The notes under the pieces were generated by a model. The model was not told where the DNA came from, made no database searches, and saw only the letters and a program-made list of their open reading frames with translations. 64,000 nt of DNA from Eonycteris spelaea. Lineage: Eukaryota; Chordata; Mammalia; Chiroptera; Pteropodidae. The stretch covers positions 5,766,001 through 5,830,000 of the forward strand of contig PUFA01000084.1 of the NCBI GenBank assembly GCA_003508835.1, given 5' to 3'. Positions 1-12,959 of this stretch are shown piece after piece. Made by a program: the position numbers and the translations under genes. The first letter of the stretch is position 1, and each line of letters starts with the position of its first letter.

Positions 1-2100
1 AATGATAGAAGATGGATCAACTCAATAAGAGAATTTAATTAATAAAGATAATAACAATAATGTAAAACATATACAAATATTATTTACAATTATTTTCCAT
101 GGTAAGCATAGACTACATAATTAAGACTTCAACTCTGTAAAAGAGTATAAACATGTGGACAAAGACTATAGTGAAATGTGTAAAGTGAAATTAATTTGAA
201 TGCATGATTGTTGTTACTCTTTTTTAAATCATTTTTGTGTTGTGACTGTATTTTTTATAGCATTTTAGATGATTCTCTGTAACATGGACATTCATTTTAA
301 CCTCAAGGCTCACCGTTTGCCATTTTCTACCCTCTTCCTTGCTGGCAACACCCTGTATTTTATTCAATTATCTAGGCTTTTCCCTTGTGCTCTGATAAAT
401 CTGTCAATAGCAGTGTTCCTGTGTCTTTTGCTAGTGATTGGTTCACGCATGAAAATATGATGTAAATTTCGCAAATGAAATGAAAGAGAATTTCCTATGG
501 GACTACCTGGAAAGGGTTTTCTTAATCTTAAAAGTAGGTTTCTTTCCCCACCTCTGGATATTGCTGTGACAACTTGTAGGCCTAGAGGTGCTGTAGTCAT
601 CTTCTGACCACAAGGCAAGCCAGCCTAAGGAGAAGACTTACATGCTGAGATTGGCAGATCAGAAAGATAGAAATGATCCCTAATGAACCAGTGTGAAGTC
701 ACCTACCTCTGGACTTATGTGCGATAATCAGCTCCTTATCATTTCAGTCAGTTTTGAAGGGCATTTTCTGTCATTTGCCAAAGCCCCAGCCAAAATAACA
801 AATTTAATTCTCTTCCTTGTATTTTGGAAAGCACACTCGAATATCTTTATGCAGAGAGGAGTACACATTCATATTTTCTTCTTTCGTCTTCCTTAAGGCA
901 TAGATAGTATGACTACATTGAAGTTCTCCAGTGTCTCATTCCAGGGGTATGGTCAGGGTGGATATATGCACAATCCATTTGCCTGAGCTACCAGTTGTGG
1001 TTCTACTATGTACCCTAAGATGACCACAATCTGATGACCATCAGCACTTTTCTGTGACATCTTTAAAACATAAGAGAGTTGGAACTAGTTTGAGAGAGAA
1101 ATCCTCTCTTAAAAAAAAATAAGAAAGGGGAGGAAATAGGCATTTCTAGGAATAAGGATATCATCCAATAAATCTGAGTTTTTTAATCCCCACCCCAAGA
1201 GTTCTAGTGGCATCAAAATGCCATTGTTTGGACGCTTGTACTTGTTCTTTTTCAAACTGCTATTTCGTTATTTTTCTTTACTCTGTAAGTGACCATATTT
1301 CATCATGGCAGTACAGTAGGCTATCTGGACAGCAATGACAAGTTTTACAGTGAGGCTGCGGAGGAAACGAGAGCTACCACTGAATGCAAGATTATTGTCA
1401 TTAACATACGAAGTTCTACAAGTCCTGTCTGCTGGGAAGAACTGAACTTTTGAGGATTAGAAAATGTAACCCATAGAGAATGAACTGCAGATAACACTTT
1501 ACACATGCTGAGTATCTTGAAAAATCAGATCAGATATGAAGATAAAGGAGCATCTTTATACTCCAGGGCAGGGATCAAACCATTATAAAGGCACTTAGAA
1601 AAGAGAGGCCTGGTATGTGAACACTCAATCCCAACTAATGGCAACAATAATAATAGTCTAATTTAATCTTAGAGAATATTTTCTCCTGGAAAATCTTAAA
1701 GGGCTTTGACAATACTTTTCACAAAATAAACATACATATTTTCATATATATTTAGGCAATTTCAAAGAAAAAAGCACAGCCTATGCTATGATAGAATGTT
1801 GTCAACTCTGAAAAAGTTTAAAGACCTATATTACTCCTCCACCTTATTCCCCAAAATGTCCCTAGCCCACTAGAGTAAAATAGATGAAATTTGCTTTATC
1901 CAGTCTACAATCTCTAGGTCCTTTTTTGGCTCCTGGATCCTCACTTTCCCCACCATTTCTACTTCCGTCGTAACACTTTCTCTCCATCTCTCTCATCTCC
2001 AATCCCCACACATATAGCCTCCTCATTTCTGGGGCAGTGGAGCAGCAATAAAAGTTAATTAAAAACAAATAATAAATTCTTTCTCTAGTGTCTATTGCTG
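1..2100. other. Upstream AT-rich DNA without a recognised gene
   Basis: I see no convincing gene. Short open frames are chance. Repeats, if any, are too decayed for me to name. Confidence 0.5.
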
Positions 2101-2129
2101 TATCTATTTTACAGGCTTCTTTGTTATAC

Positions 2130-2285
2130 CAGTGCTTCTCAAATTCTAATAAATAGCCTGAGCATCTGGTTAAAATGCATATTCTGAAGTCAGTAACTCT
2201 GGGTTGTGGTCCAAGAGTCTCCATTTCTAACAACATAGAAACTGGTATTTCTGGTCCTGGTTCACGGTCCATACTTTGACTAACA
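2130..2285 (+). mobile_element. MER5-type hAT-Charlie nonautonomous element
   Basis: It opens with the MER5 terminus form cagtgcttctcaaattcta and keeps internal landmarks such as aactctgggttgtggtcc and a diverged 3' end. Family assignment is from memory of the MER5 consensus. Confidence 0.6.
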
Positions 2286-2439
2286 AGATTTTATAAAATT
2301 TACAAGGTAAACAGTATCTGAGAGTCAAACAAAACACACTAAATAATTAAATGGCGATTGCTTCAAAATGTGATGGGATATGATAGAATTTGAAATTGTT
2401 CTCCTGAACACTAAATATAACAAGTTCTAGAAAGATTGA

Positions 2440-2990
2440 GTCTCAGTATATCTGTCATCTATCACTAAATAATAAAATTATTGGCTTAAAACAATACAAA
2501 TATCTATTTTGATCATGAATCTGAAATTTGGACAGAGCTTTATAGAGATAGCTGGTCTCTGTCCTACCCAGCATCAACTGGGATGCTCAGTTGGAGGCTA
2601 GAGGAGCCCCTTTCAAAATGACTCATTCTGTGGCTGCCAAGTTGATGCTGGCTTTCAGCTGGAAGCTCAACCAGGGCTGTGATACAATCAGCTTGATTCT
2701 TCTCCATGAGGACCCCTCTAGTTGCTGCTTAAGCTTTCTCATCACATGGTGACTGAGTTCCACAAGCAAGTGTCTCAAGAAAACAAAATGGGAGCAAGTA
2801 TAAGGCGTTTTTATGTCCTGGACTCAAAAATCACAGACCATCACTTCTGTCATACTGTGTTAGCTGAGACAGTTATGAAGGCCTACCAGGTTCAAGAAGA
2901 GAGACATAAGACTCTAGCTCATGATGATAGAGTGGCAAGTTTCAAGAAAAGCGTGAGGGATGGAAGATATAATAGTGGTCATCTTTGGAA
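2440..2990 (-). mobile_element. MLT1-class MaLR LTR, old and diverged
   Basis: Landmarks in reverse orientation include the ggcttaaaacaa segment, ctcagttggaggc, agctggaagctcaaccagggctg and ccacaagcaagtgtctcaag. They match the ancient MLT1 subfamilies. Boundaries are approximate. Confidence 0.55.
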
Positions 2991-2999
2991 AATACAATC

Positions 3000-4480
3000 T
3001 GCTATACTCATAAACCTCAATTTTTTTAAACAAATGATAAATTAATTAAGATATAACCTTTTCTAATTATAGCCCATTCTCATTCCTATTTATATTCATT
3101 ATGGGAAAGAAGAAAAAATATATATACTAGATTGGAAGCAATTGAGGAGAAGGTAGAAGAATATAAGATCATCTGATAGAGTAGAAAGAAAATAGATAGA
3201 AAAGTAAAGAAGTATAAAAAGAAAGAAGTGAGTACATTGAAAGGTAGATGCAAACACGAAGAAAAATATCATTTATTTACTTCCTTCCCTACTCTTATTG
3301 TGCTACCTGTGAAAGAGTGGAGCAGGTACCAAACTGAGCAGGTTCCCAAACCGTTGGGAAGCCTCCTCTGTTGTTTGCTGCTGTTCCCTGGTAGAAAGGA
3401 AGCAAGATGGGACCCTAGTATTGCACAATAATAAATGAATTTAGCTATTCTTTTCTTTCAATAAAATTTTTTACAATAGCAGAATGAATTCAAAAATAAA
3501 ATCCAGGGATCTCTCAGACAGTTCTCATCTATGGCAAAACCATAGGATCATTGGAGAGGAATGGAGTTGGGGTTGGGAAGAAGCAACTGTGTTGCCTGGT
3601 CCACTTACTGCCTTTGCCAACTTACATTTACACTCTACAACTGAAGGTCTGATTTCAGTGAAAAATATACCTAGGGGTTATTTTTAGACTAGCTAGGTAT
3701 CTATACAATTTAAGATCATTGATCTTAATCTACCAGTAGAGAAATGCTAGTAATGGTAAAATAGAGAAACAAAATGCTCCTCTGTTATATATGGCCTTGA
3801 AAATTGCTCCCCACACTTCCTCATTTGGTCTCCACACTGTCCTTCTGAGTGTGAGTGCTGGGGAGATTTAAGGTAGTGTGAGAAAGTCATGTTGCAGTCA
3901 ATGTTTGATGCTGAAGGCAAGGTTCCTGTGATGAAACTAAAGAATTGCTACAGTGGAGCAGCATTTCAAAGACTAGAAGTATTTCAAAGACAAACTTCAT
4001 GCCAGTTCCCTTTCATACAAAACCACTGAGTATGCCTATGTATCAGATACCGACCACCTCTTAACTCTAGCTCTAAACCTTCCACTTTAGGTTCAAAAGA
4101 TGAAGACTTCTCTGATGAGGCACTACTGGCTGGTACATGAGAATATACATGCTATTGAAATGGGTTCCTGGAAGGAAGATGAGAAAAATGATCTGTGTTC
4201 TTCTTTATCTCTGCCCATGTATGTCTGTTCTATAGGTGTCCTGGAGTTCCATTCCAGAAGGGAGATCTCAAAATGTTCAATGCCAATCATGAATAAGAGT
4301 TCCATTTACCTAAAAGAACAAAATTTATTCAGTATTGTGAATATTCATAAAATATGCTAGATTAGGAGGAGTAATTGTTGATTTCACCTAAACTGATGTC
4401 CTGAAAGAAAGGTTCACTTCACTCACCACTCACCTTCCTTTTCTCACACCAATCCCTTTCCGTTTTTCATGGTAGTTGAG
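3000..4480. other. Unannotated upstream interval
   Basis: It is AT-rich, with no gene, no strong splice pair and no repeat that I can name. Confidence 0.5.
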
Positions 4481-4489
4481 GAGTCTATT

Positions 4490-4670
4490 GGAGAGACAGC
4501 TGAGTCTAGACTGTATTGACTGCTTAGATGTGTGACATTGGGCATGCCAGATAATTTCTCTATCTGTTACTTCTATAGAATTAGAATAAGAGCTTTAATC
4601 CCTCTTTATCTTCCTTCAAACCTTGTCAAAGAAAAACATTACAATAATGCTATGAGCAACATTTATAGCT
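4490..4670 (+). repeat. MIR SINE fragment
   Basis: The MIR core order is visible: a gatgtgtgacattgggca segment, a diverged cctc/tctgt segment and the trailing part. It is well decayed. Confidence 0.5.
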
Positions 4671-5094
4671 TCCCTGTGAGATAGACCATGTGATCTCGAC
4701 AGAGATAGTTTAGAAAGATGGCCTTTCCTGATACATTAATGCATTATCAGGGTGTTATCATTAGACACGATATCCTCAAAATCTTCAAATGTTAAAGAAA
4801 ATAAACATAAGATACTCGAAGGTGGAACCATGATGTTGAGAGGGAGCAAATAATATTCTGAACTCCAAATATTTCTCTGCTTCATTCTACTTACACAGTC
4901 TCAGTTTTTACATATTAGGCATGCCAATCCTTGACAGTGCATTGGTCAATTAACTAAAGGGAAGAAGAGACTAGGGGTTCACATTCAAGAGGGGAGTTCC
5001 AGTCTTAGGGCATATTCAATATAGTTACGACATATAATAATACATTTATGCCCTGTAAATCATGGGCAACCTTTGATATAGCACCTAATCTCTC

Positions 5095-5505
5095 TATACC
5101 TCTATATTGTTTGCTAGGGCTGACATAACAAAATGCCACAAATTGGATGGCTTAAACAACATAAATTAATATTTTACAGTTTTGGAAGCCAAAAGTTCAA
5201 GATTAAAATGTCAGAAGATTTGGTTTACACTGAGGCCTCCCTTTTTGGCTTGTAAATGGCTTCCTTCTTGCTATGTCCCCACATAAGCTTTTCTCTGTAT
5301 GTATCTCCCTGGTATCTCTTTCTCTTCTTATAAGGACACCAGTCAGATTAGATGGGGACACATTATAATGGCCTGCCTCCTTTTATCTTAATCACCTCTT
5401 TAAAGACCTTATCTCCAAATGCAGTCACATTCTGAGGTTAAGCTTTCAATATACGGATGGGGGTGGGGGGTAGGGGGGTAATAATTCAATCCATAACAGC
5501 CTCTG
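5095..5505 (-). mobile_element. MLT1 LTR, reverse orientation
   Basis: The end gctagggctgacataacaaa, then atggcttaaacaac, cttataaggacaccagtca, cctctttaaagaccttatct, cagtcacattctgaggtta and the end caatccataacag are the MLT1 LTR read backwards. A G-rich stretch at 5458-5480 interrupts its 5' part. Confidence 0.8.
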
Positions 5506-5689
5506 TAAAATGGGCATCATGAGGCTTTATGTAAGATGCAGACATTAATAAGAAAATGCTTTATAAATTATGTCAACATACAAATATTGTATCATTGATA
5601 CCACCATTTTGTCATTAAAATTATTATTCTCTATGACATATTGTCAGTCTCTTAAGAAATATGAATTTCCCACCTTTTGAAGAATTACA

Positions 5690-5945
5690 GCATAGTGATT
5701 AAGAGAACACGTTCCAGAGTTAACATGTCTAGATCCAAATCTTGGTTGCCCTACTTGTCAGCTGTGTGACCTTCAAAAATTATTTCAACCTCTCTAAGCC
5801 TCAATTTTCCCACCTATAAATTAGGGAGGTAAAAATAGCACCTGATTTTTAATATTGTTGAAATTATTAAAAGAGGGAAGGTATTAAAATGACAGACTAA
5901 TAGTACCTGCTCAATAAATGATGGTTATTAATAGCAGTATTTAGA
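5690..5945 (+). repeat. MIR SINE, near full length
   Basis: It reads cagcatagtgattaagagaa, cagctgtgtgaccttc, aacctctctaagcctcaatt and ends gctcaataaatgatggtta, which is the MIR order from head to tail. Confidence 0.8.
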
Positions 5946-5947
5946 CC

Positions 5948-5980
5948 TTGCTGCTGCTGCTGCTTGCTGCTGCTGCTGCC
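5948..5980 (+). repeat. (CTG)n microsatellite with one interruption
   Basis: A run of CTG units is broken once by TTG, directly 3' of a MIR. It is short. Confidence 0.9.
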
Positions 5981-7041
5981 TCTTTCTCAACCAGCAGAGG
6001 TCTCTATCATAGTCAAACTTAGACTGGCTTCGCCATGACGGTCTGCACTGCAGCTGCCAAGGACATCAACTGTTGTCAGAGAAAGTAGTGAAAGAATTAC
6101 CATGTTGTCTGAAGGAAGGAGGAGAAATCAAAACAAGAGAACAAGGAATAGGATTCTATGGTAAAATATTATGTTAACAGGTGACTGACTATGAATTAAG
6201 TTTGTCTAAGTTCTAGTGCTGCTTCAGAAACTGACTTTCACTGATATTGCCGTTAACTGCACCTCACTTCAGCCAATTCTAAAGTTAAGCTAATAAAAAT
6301 TACTCACATATACCTCAGAGCAGCAGTAAGTATGAATTGGCAAATATTATTGTAAAGTTTTCTGAAAACAAAGAATGCTGCTAAATTAACATTTAACATT
6401 TCTTACAGTATTAAGCTTATTTCATCTTTATCACCAGTTATACTCCATGCCTCAATTTTGCTTCCACTGTAATATATTTTCTTTGACTTTCTTTTCCCAC
6501 ACAGGCTTACACCTCCAAGTTCAATTATTCTGTCAATTGTGTTTTAAATTGTACTGATTTCTATTAACCACTTGTGATATCAATTTGTTGATCTGTTCCT
6601 TCTGCTGAACCAATCATCTTTACACCCACCAAAAGCTGGGATAGCAATTAAACTGAGGAAGATGAAGAAATTAAAGCATAGAAGCAAAGACAGTAAGAAA
6701 GTGGTGTTAAAAGAGCACTGAGATGAAAATACACATATGCTGAAAAGCATAGCACGGAGCAAATAGATAGAGGCACAGAGAGAAGAGTAGAGCAAGGCAG
6801 AAAACGAATCATTCATCTGCCTACAGCACCTCTTTTTCAGCACCAAGGACAGAGCCTCTAAAGGTCTGCCCCAAGAAACGTTCAGTTTAGGGTCCCTCCC
6901 AAATCCTCTAGAGATAACGGATGCATTCGAAAGCAGCTATGAAACATGCAGTAAGGTCTAATAGGGAAGCTGGAAGAGCAGCACACAAGTGATTTCACCT
7001 TATAGGCAAAAATGGGTGATATTCTTTCTGTTCATTTCCAG
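5981..7041. other. Interval just upstream of the candidate noncoding exon
   Basis: No named repeat and no gene seen. The part from about 6830 to 7041 looks unique, with better base balance than its surroundings. Confidence 0.4.
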
Positions 7042-7161
7042 TTTCTGTGTCTTGGCAAAGGCAAAGTTTGCTTTGCTTGGGCATGTCTGCTGTCAGTAAA
7101 TGGCTACAGGAGCTGAGGTGCTAAACTTCACAGTCTCCAGAAATCAGAAGAAAATTTCAAG
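7042..7161 (+). other. Candidate 5' noncoding exon of DRD3
   Basis: A strong acceptor, attctttctgttcatttccag, ends at 7041. An ideal donor, caag|GTAAGTAA, begins at 7162. The 120 nt between have no recognised repeat, no long open frame and lie 6.6 kb upstream of the ATG exon on the same strand. DRD3 is known to have noncoding 5' exons. The assignment is inference from splice-site strength and position, with no expression evidence. Confidence 0.45.
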
Positions 7162-8760
7162 GTAAGTAATTTTTTATTTCATTTTTTACTTTAATACAGT
7201 GTTTTCCTATAAGGTTATTTAATCAGTTTGGGGTTCTGTGGTTCTCTAAGAATATGCATTAAAACTCTGTACCTTCTCTAATTTAAAACCTGAAACCCTG
7301 AGGAGACTGTTTTCACTTTTTCCTTATTTTGGAGACAGTAAAAATCTGTTCACTTTTTTCCCCCAAAAATTAGATAATCGTGAGCCCCAGAGGCATTATC
7401 AAGGCAGAATTAAAAGATGTAAAATAAAAAAAGCTGTTACTATTCCTGGGGTTTGTATAGAGGCTGATTGTATTTCTCTTAAGGGTTTTCCTTAATTGTA
7501 AGGGTCTGTTATTTTAAACTCCCCCAATTCAGCACACTGGTAATCCAGGGCTGATGGTTTGGAGAGACACTGTTTTCAATGGTCTATGTAAAGCCAGGCT
7601 GTTTCCAAGTCAGAATTCAATTGTTCCCAACAGAGATATGCAGTACTTGAGATGATGATTGTGTATGTTTTCTTTAATGATGGCATATGATTTTGATGAT
7701 ATTGTTGTTGTTTAATTGTGGGATTTTCAGTACTTACTGTAGCTTATTGGGTCAATGGAAGTTGTTGCAATTAGGCATTCATTCCAGTTCGTGCATTTAG
7801 TTTAATCAAATACTATTGATATGCATTCACAAATAATAATGCAGCAATAGCAAAGTGAAACTTGGATTCTAAACTCAATCTGAATACCCGTTTGCCCTTT
7901 ATAGGTGAAGCCTTTTGCTTATTGGTACTAAAATGTCAATAAGATGTCTGTCCTTGGATAATAATGAAGAATTGGTGTTTGACACAGCATTGGTTGGATC
8001 TTTTGTAGCCAAAGAGAAGCTGATACAATATAAGAAAGAGTCTCACTCAGACACTTGTTTATTTATAGATGAACATTTTCAAGAGTCTGCATGGTTAGCA
8101 GTGAGCAGAGTTTCAAACAAGGAAAATACTGACAGTATCCAAATGAATGGCTAATATTAAAGCATCTACACAGGAGGCTGCTTATTATGAAATATAAGTT
8201 AAAGCAAATAGCAAATAGATTTTACCTAATATTAAACACAATTCTTAATGCATTGAAGTTTGTTGTCATCAGTTAATATTTTCTCACTGACTGACTGATC
8301 CATTGAGTTCCCCATTTGATCTCTGATTAGAATGATAGGATGCTCAGTTCTTAGAGGTTGTGATGAAAAGTGGGGATGCTCTGCTTTATTGAGCAGGTTT
8401 AATTAGGGAAAAAAGTATACTACCTTATCTACGCAATCACAGTAACCAGCTATAGTTTTTCCCTGTAAACTTGCCAACCATGTAAATATACCCAAATATA
8501 TAAATGTCATGTATTTCAATGCACTTGTGAATCTTCATTAGGAAAACAAACTAAACAGCAATTCTCAAGAATAAAGTGCCATAGAAATGCTAAAGACCAC
8601 CTCTAATAATCATGACAATGTAACTCCCACTGTTTCTATGTGCAGTGTGCACCTGCATTGAGTTCACTGAGCTTGGTCAGGTGATATGCACAGATACTCT
8701 GAAAAGAGGAGATTTTAAAATTAGTCCTCACTTCAGATTTGTCTCCTTCACCCCCAACAG
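7162..8760. other. 5' intron sequence without recognised features
   Basis: It is AT-rich. No gene is seen, and short open frames such as the 79-codon one at 7915-8154 have no recognisable similarity. Confidence 0.5.
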
Positions 8761-8764
8761 TAGA

Positions 8765-8950
8765 ATAATTAAGAACATGAACTCTGGAAACAGACAGATT
8801 TTGGGTTGAATCAGTTCCATCATTTACTGGTGTATGACCTCAGAAAGATACTTAACATTTCTGTTACTTTCTTCGCTTACAAAAATGGAGATAATAACAA
8901 TACTTACTTCCTTTATCAGGCCACTGTGGGGTTTAAATATGATAATGTTT
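8765..8950 (+). repeat. MIR SINE
   Basis: The order agaacatgaactctggaaac, ggtgtatgacctcagaaaga and acaaaaatggagataataac matches MIR. Confidence 0.7.
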
Positions 8951-9199
8951 ATAAATATATCTTTAATAATTGATTGTTAAAGCAATGTAGCAAGTCTGCA
9001 TTGAAGCCCAGAACCAGAAAAACTCTGGAAACGAGAGGTCAGGATGTAATTGTGTAAAAGATTAGAGACAGCAAAAGACAGAGGTCTATAATACAAGTGA
9101 TTTGGCCATGGAACCCTGCTATGAAGGTATCGTGTTCTGGGTTTAGGAAAAACCATTTCTACCTGGAAATAACTGTCACATCAACTGCACTTCTAGCAT

Positions 9200-9425
9200 A
9201 GACACATTAAATAAAATGCAAGTTTTGGAATTAGAGAGGCCCAAGATCAAAACTGGGCTCATATAACCCCCTACACATTGTGTGATCTTGAAAAAGTTGC
9301 TGAATCTCTATCTGTCTCAGTTTTTTTGATCTATAAAAGGAGGATATTAATATCTACCTTCATGGCTGCTCTAAATATTAAAATGAGATAATATGTGTAA
9401 AATACTAGTGTTTGCCACACAGTTG
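9200..9425 (+). repeat. MIR SINE
   Basis: It contains tgtgtgatcttgaaaaagtt, tctgtctcag, a diverged tctataaaaggaggatatta and an aaaatgagataatatgtgta tail, all in MIR order. Confidence 0.7.
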
Positions 9426-10106
9426 CAGCCAGAAGAGGTAGTGACTATTGTTTTCAGAAGGAAGTCAAGAACTAAAGGTGTTTGGGGAGCGGGTGGTTAT
9501 GGGTTTTTTTAATTTAACTCAGTATCCTTAAGGACAGAGTGAAAATAATTACAACCTTGTAAATAATTACCACCTTCCTAATAAGTTCAGTGGGAATCTG
9601 GTACGGAACCAGATCCCAAAGAGGCACCCCACAAGTGTTCCAAGCAAACTATAGTCAGACCTGGGGGATTGAATATCAGCAAAGGAGGATGTATGTCATA
9701 GCTGATGGGAGCCTGACCACCCTATGTCCCTCTGCTTCTTAAAATAGATTATGCCTTCATTCTAAGAGGTGCTAAATGAACTATAAAGACTCAGGTAAGT
9801 CAATACTTTGTAAGAAATCCAAAGGCTCATTAAAATTTGTAAGTAGTGGTATATGTAATAAATCTAAAAAGAGCAAGACCAGCAGTAATCTTCTAGTCCT
9901 TGCCTTCTCTACTTCTCGATTTTTCCTTCTCATCCACTCTTAACCACTAACACTCTTTGCTGAGGGCATCAGTGATCTCCTAATTTCCAATTCCATTAAA
10001 CACTCCATAGCTGTACTTTATTTGACCCCTTTACCTATTCCCACTCTCCTTTTAACAATAAAAGCTGCAATATTTCAAGTGCATTATGCCAGACATTATG
10101 TTAGAG

Positions 10107-10341
10107 CCATGATTCTCAATGGGGAGAGCAACCTTGCCCCATAAGAGACATTTGACAATGTCTGGAGACATTTTTGGTTGTCATAACTTCGGGGAAGAGG
10201 AGTGAGGCTGGCACCTAGTAGATAGACATCAGGAATACTGCTAATCATCCTGCTCCAAGGCACAGGACAGCCTCCCCCCTCCACACACACACATGCACAC
10301 GTAACAAAGAATTATCTAGCCAAATTGTCATTAGTTCCAAG
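10107..10341 (+). mobile_element. MER20 hAT-Charlie element
   Basis: The landmarks are gattctcaatgggg, gacatttgacaatgtctgga, gacatttttggttgtcataa, aggacagcctcccccc, aacaaagaattatctagcca and aattgtcattagttcca, in MER20 order. An acacac run sits inside. The far terminus is decayed. Confidence 0.75.
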
Positions 10342-10425
10342 CCTTCACATATATAATTTTATTTAATCATCACAATAACCCTGTGGAGTGGATATGATTA
10401 TTTTTATGTTGTTGATGAGGAAACC
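10342..10425 (-). repeat. MIR fragment, reverse
   Basis: The sequence tttatttaatcatcacaata then accctgtggagtggatat and gatgaggaaacca is the reverse strand of the MIR core and tail. Confidence 0.6.
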
Positions 10426-12210
10426 AGGCTATTATTATGAATTACTTAGAGTGATTATTAAGTTAATGAATTATCCAGTCTCTTTGCTTCTCCTACCTGA
10501 GACCAGTTTACTATCTGTTAGCTTATCTATCAGAGAGAGAAAGAGAGAAAGGAGAAAGCCCAGCCCAGCACTGTGTTATATAAGCAATACTGGTTGAAAA
10601 AAATCTAAGGAGGGAGGAAGTTGAAAGAACTAGCCGAGAGGTGGGGAGTAATCTAGCATCATACTCATTTTCTGCTTTCATCCACACCCACAATTCATCA
10701 AGAACTGCTGGACAACCAAGACTTACCCCACCTGTGGCTATAAATAATCTAAGACCAGAGACAGTAAAGTGCAAAATAAATAAATAAATAAATCAGAAAC
10801 CCCTGCAATTATGATTCCAACATCAGGCTCAAAATCGACTTTCAGAGTTGAAGATTTCCCTTCATATAATTAGTCATTGACATTCAGCTGTACTATTTTT
10901 AATTAGCTGTCAAACCTCAGCAGAGTAAAACATCCAGCAGGATAGTAACAAATATCCCAAGGTTTTTTGCTTCCCTCTTACCTGATAAGTGAGATTAGCC
11001 AACTATAGACCACCAGAAAGGAGTGCTTTCCAGCCACTGCATTCCAAGGTGGCCCAGTTGCAGAAGGAAAGTCTTTCCGGGCCTGAGCCTGTCTCAAAGG
11101 TGAAAATATCCTTGAACAATCAGAAAGCATTGTATTTTTCCAAAAGCTCTTGGCAGCAGCAATGCTATCTCTGGGGTAGCGCTGCCCTTCTCCAAATAAT
11201 GAGGGAATTATAATTATTATCAAAAATTATTATTATCCTTTAAAATATATTGAGTGCAAACAATGTGCCAAGATAAAGAACAATTTTTTAAAGCAATTCT
11301 CAGAATTCAATCTGTCGGTCACCCCTAATAATCATTTGTTCATTGTAACATTTACACATTCCAGGCTGAAATAATTCAAAATGAGGTACAAAATGACAGC
11401 CATGATTAGGCCAATCTCCTAATCAAAGGAAAGCTACAGATAATAGGAGAGCAAATCCTGACCACCAAGCCAACCTCTACCTCTGCCAGGACCTGGAACA
11501 AGAGTTCCCATGGAGGCTTAAATACTCTATGTCTAAATATTTTAGTCATAACCAACAAACAATTGAAAAAAATGTTTAATGCTCATGCCTTGACAAATAT
11601 ATCTTCCTAACAATCTGAAAGGCCAGGTTCAAATGTAGCATTCCTGGGCTCTTAAGAGTTTTATACAAGATGAGAGAGGGTAGGAGAAGTTGACCCTCAT
11701 CCTTCATTCTGCCCCAGGGACTCTGTCCTATTCTCTCCAAGCTATTCATCTGAGCTCCCCAAAGAGCTACCACTTGAGCCCAGGGGCCTCACATTACATG
11801 GCACAGTCTACCCCACAGTGACAGATACAGAACAATACAGGTGCTGCCCTAGAAATAGGCTCCAAGCAGTTTGGGCCAAGAATTCTGTGATCTTAGTACT
11901 CAGAGTATGTTCTAAAATGAAAGTGTGGACTCTTGGAGAACCTGCTCCTTGGTGCTATAGGATGGCATGACCTCATCCTGTAGGAAGGATATGACAAAAT
12001 AGAAGTCTGGAGTAGGCCCTCTAAAGCACAGAGCACAGGGTCAGAATCATAGGTTTTGTAACACCATACTGGTGTCATGGGGCAGCTGATGGGCTCTGAT
12101 GACTTTCCTACTCTATGTCCAAAGTCTCCACTATTAGGATTGCCTCTTCCCAGTGGGATAGTAGCATGACAGTTGTTATGGCTTTCATATGCCAAAGAGA
12201 GTGTTGGGAG
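10426..12210. other. 5' intron sequence
   Basis: An (AAAT)n run lies at about 10772-10794. No gene or nameable repeat is seen elsewhere. Confidence 0.5.
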
Positions 12211-12214
12211 AATT

Positions 12215-12590
12215 AGAAGGCCTGCGTATTAGTTCTGCCACTAATAGTAAGCTGTGTGACTTAATGCAGTGGTCCCTAACCTTTTTGGTCCCAGGGACCA
12301 GTGCTCCTATGAGACTCTAATGCCTGATTTTCTGAGATGGAGCTGAGGCAGTGATGCTAGCACTAGGAAGTGGCTGCAAATACAGACTAAGCTTTGCTCG
12401 CTCACCTACCGCTCACCTCCTGCTATGCAGCTAGATTCCTAACAGACCATTGACCTGTGATGTGTGCTAGTCTGCGGCCCAGGAGTTGAAGACCCCTGAC
12501 GTACAGCATATCACTCATGTCTCTAGGTCTCAATATTCCTGTTTAAAAAGTGAGAGCACTGGACTAGGTCAGAGGATGAAAATGGGTGGT
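12215..12590 (+). repeat. MIR SINE split by a MER1 insertion
   Basis: The left part, to about 12266, includes gctgtgtgactta. The right part resumes at 12499 with tctctaggtctcaatattcc and aaaaagtgagagcactgg. Together they are one MIR interrupted at 12267-12498. Confidence 0.65.
12267..12498 (+). mobile_element. MER1 hAT-Charlie element
   Basis: The ends are cagtggtccctaacc and gttgaagacccctg, imperfect inverted repeats. Inside are ttttggtcccagggacca, ctcctatgagactctaatgc, taccgctcacctcctgctat and attcctaacag. The flanks acttaatg and acgtacag share 5 of 8 bases, consistent with a worn hAT 8-bp duplication. Confidence 0.85.
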
Positions 12591-12959
12591 GCACAGGTCA
12601 TTGCCTATGGATGTGGGATTTAGGGGAGAGAGGACTTTACAGGCCTTCAACATTTCTCTAATTGGTAACCAATCTAAAAATTTGAAGGTTGAAAGTTAAA
12701 TTCCACACATGGATTTTCCCTAAATATAAAAACCACTGTACTGCCTCTAGACTCTATTACTATTGAGATTTTTCTCCCATAACCCAGTCTCCCAACCCCA
12801 CCATTCCCTATATAAGACACAAGAGAGAGAAGAATGAGAGATTGAGGAAGTGAAGAGAGACAGAAGGAGGTAGGGAAAAGCAAATGGGATGGGAGGGAGG
12901 AAACAAAGAGAGGTGGGTGGAAAGCTAAGAATAGACCAAAAGAAAAAAGGAAAAAAGCC

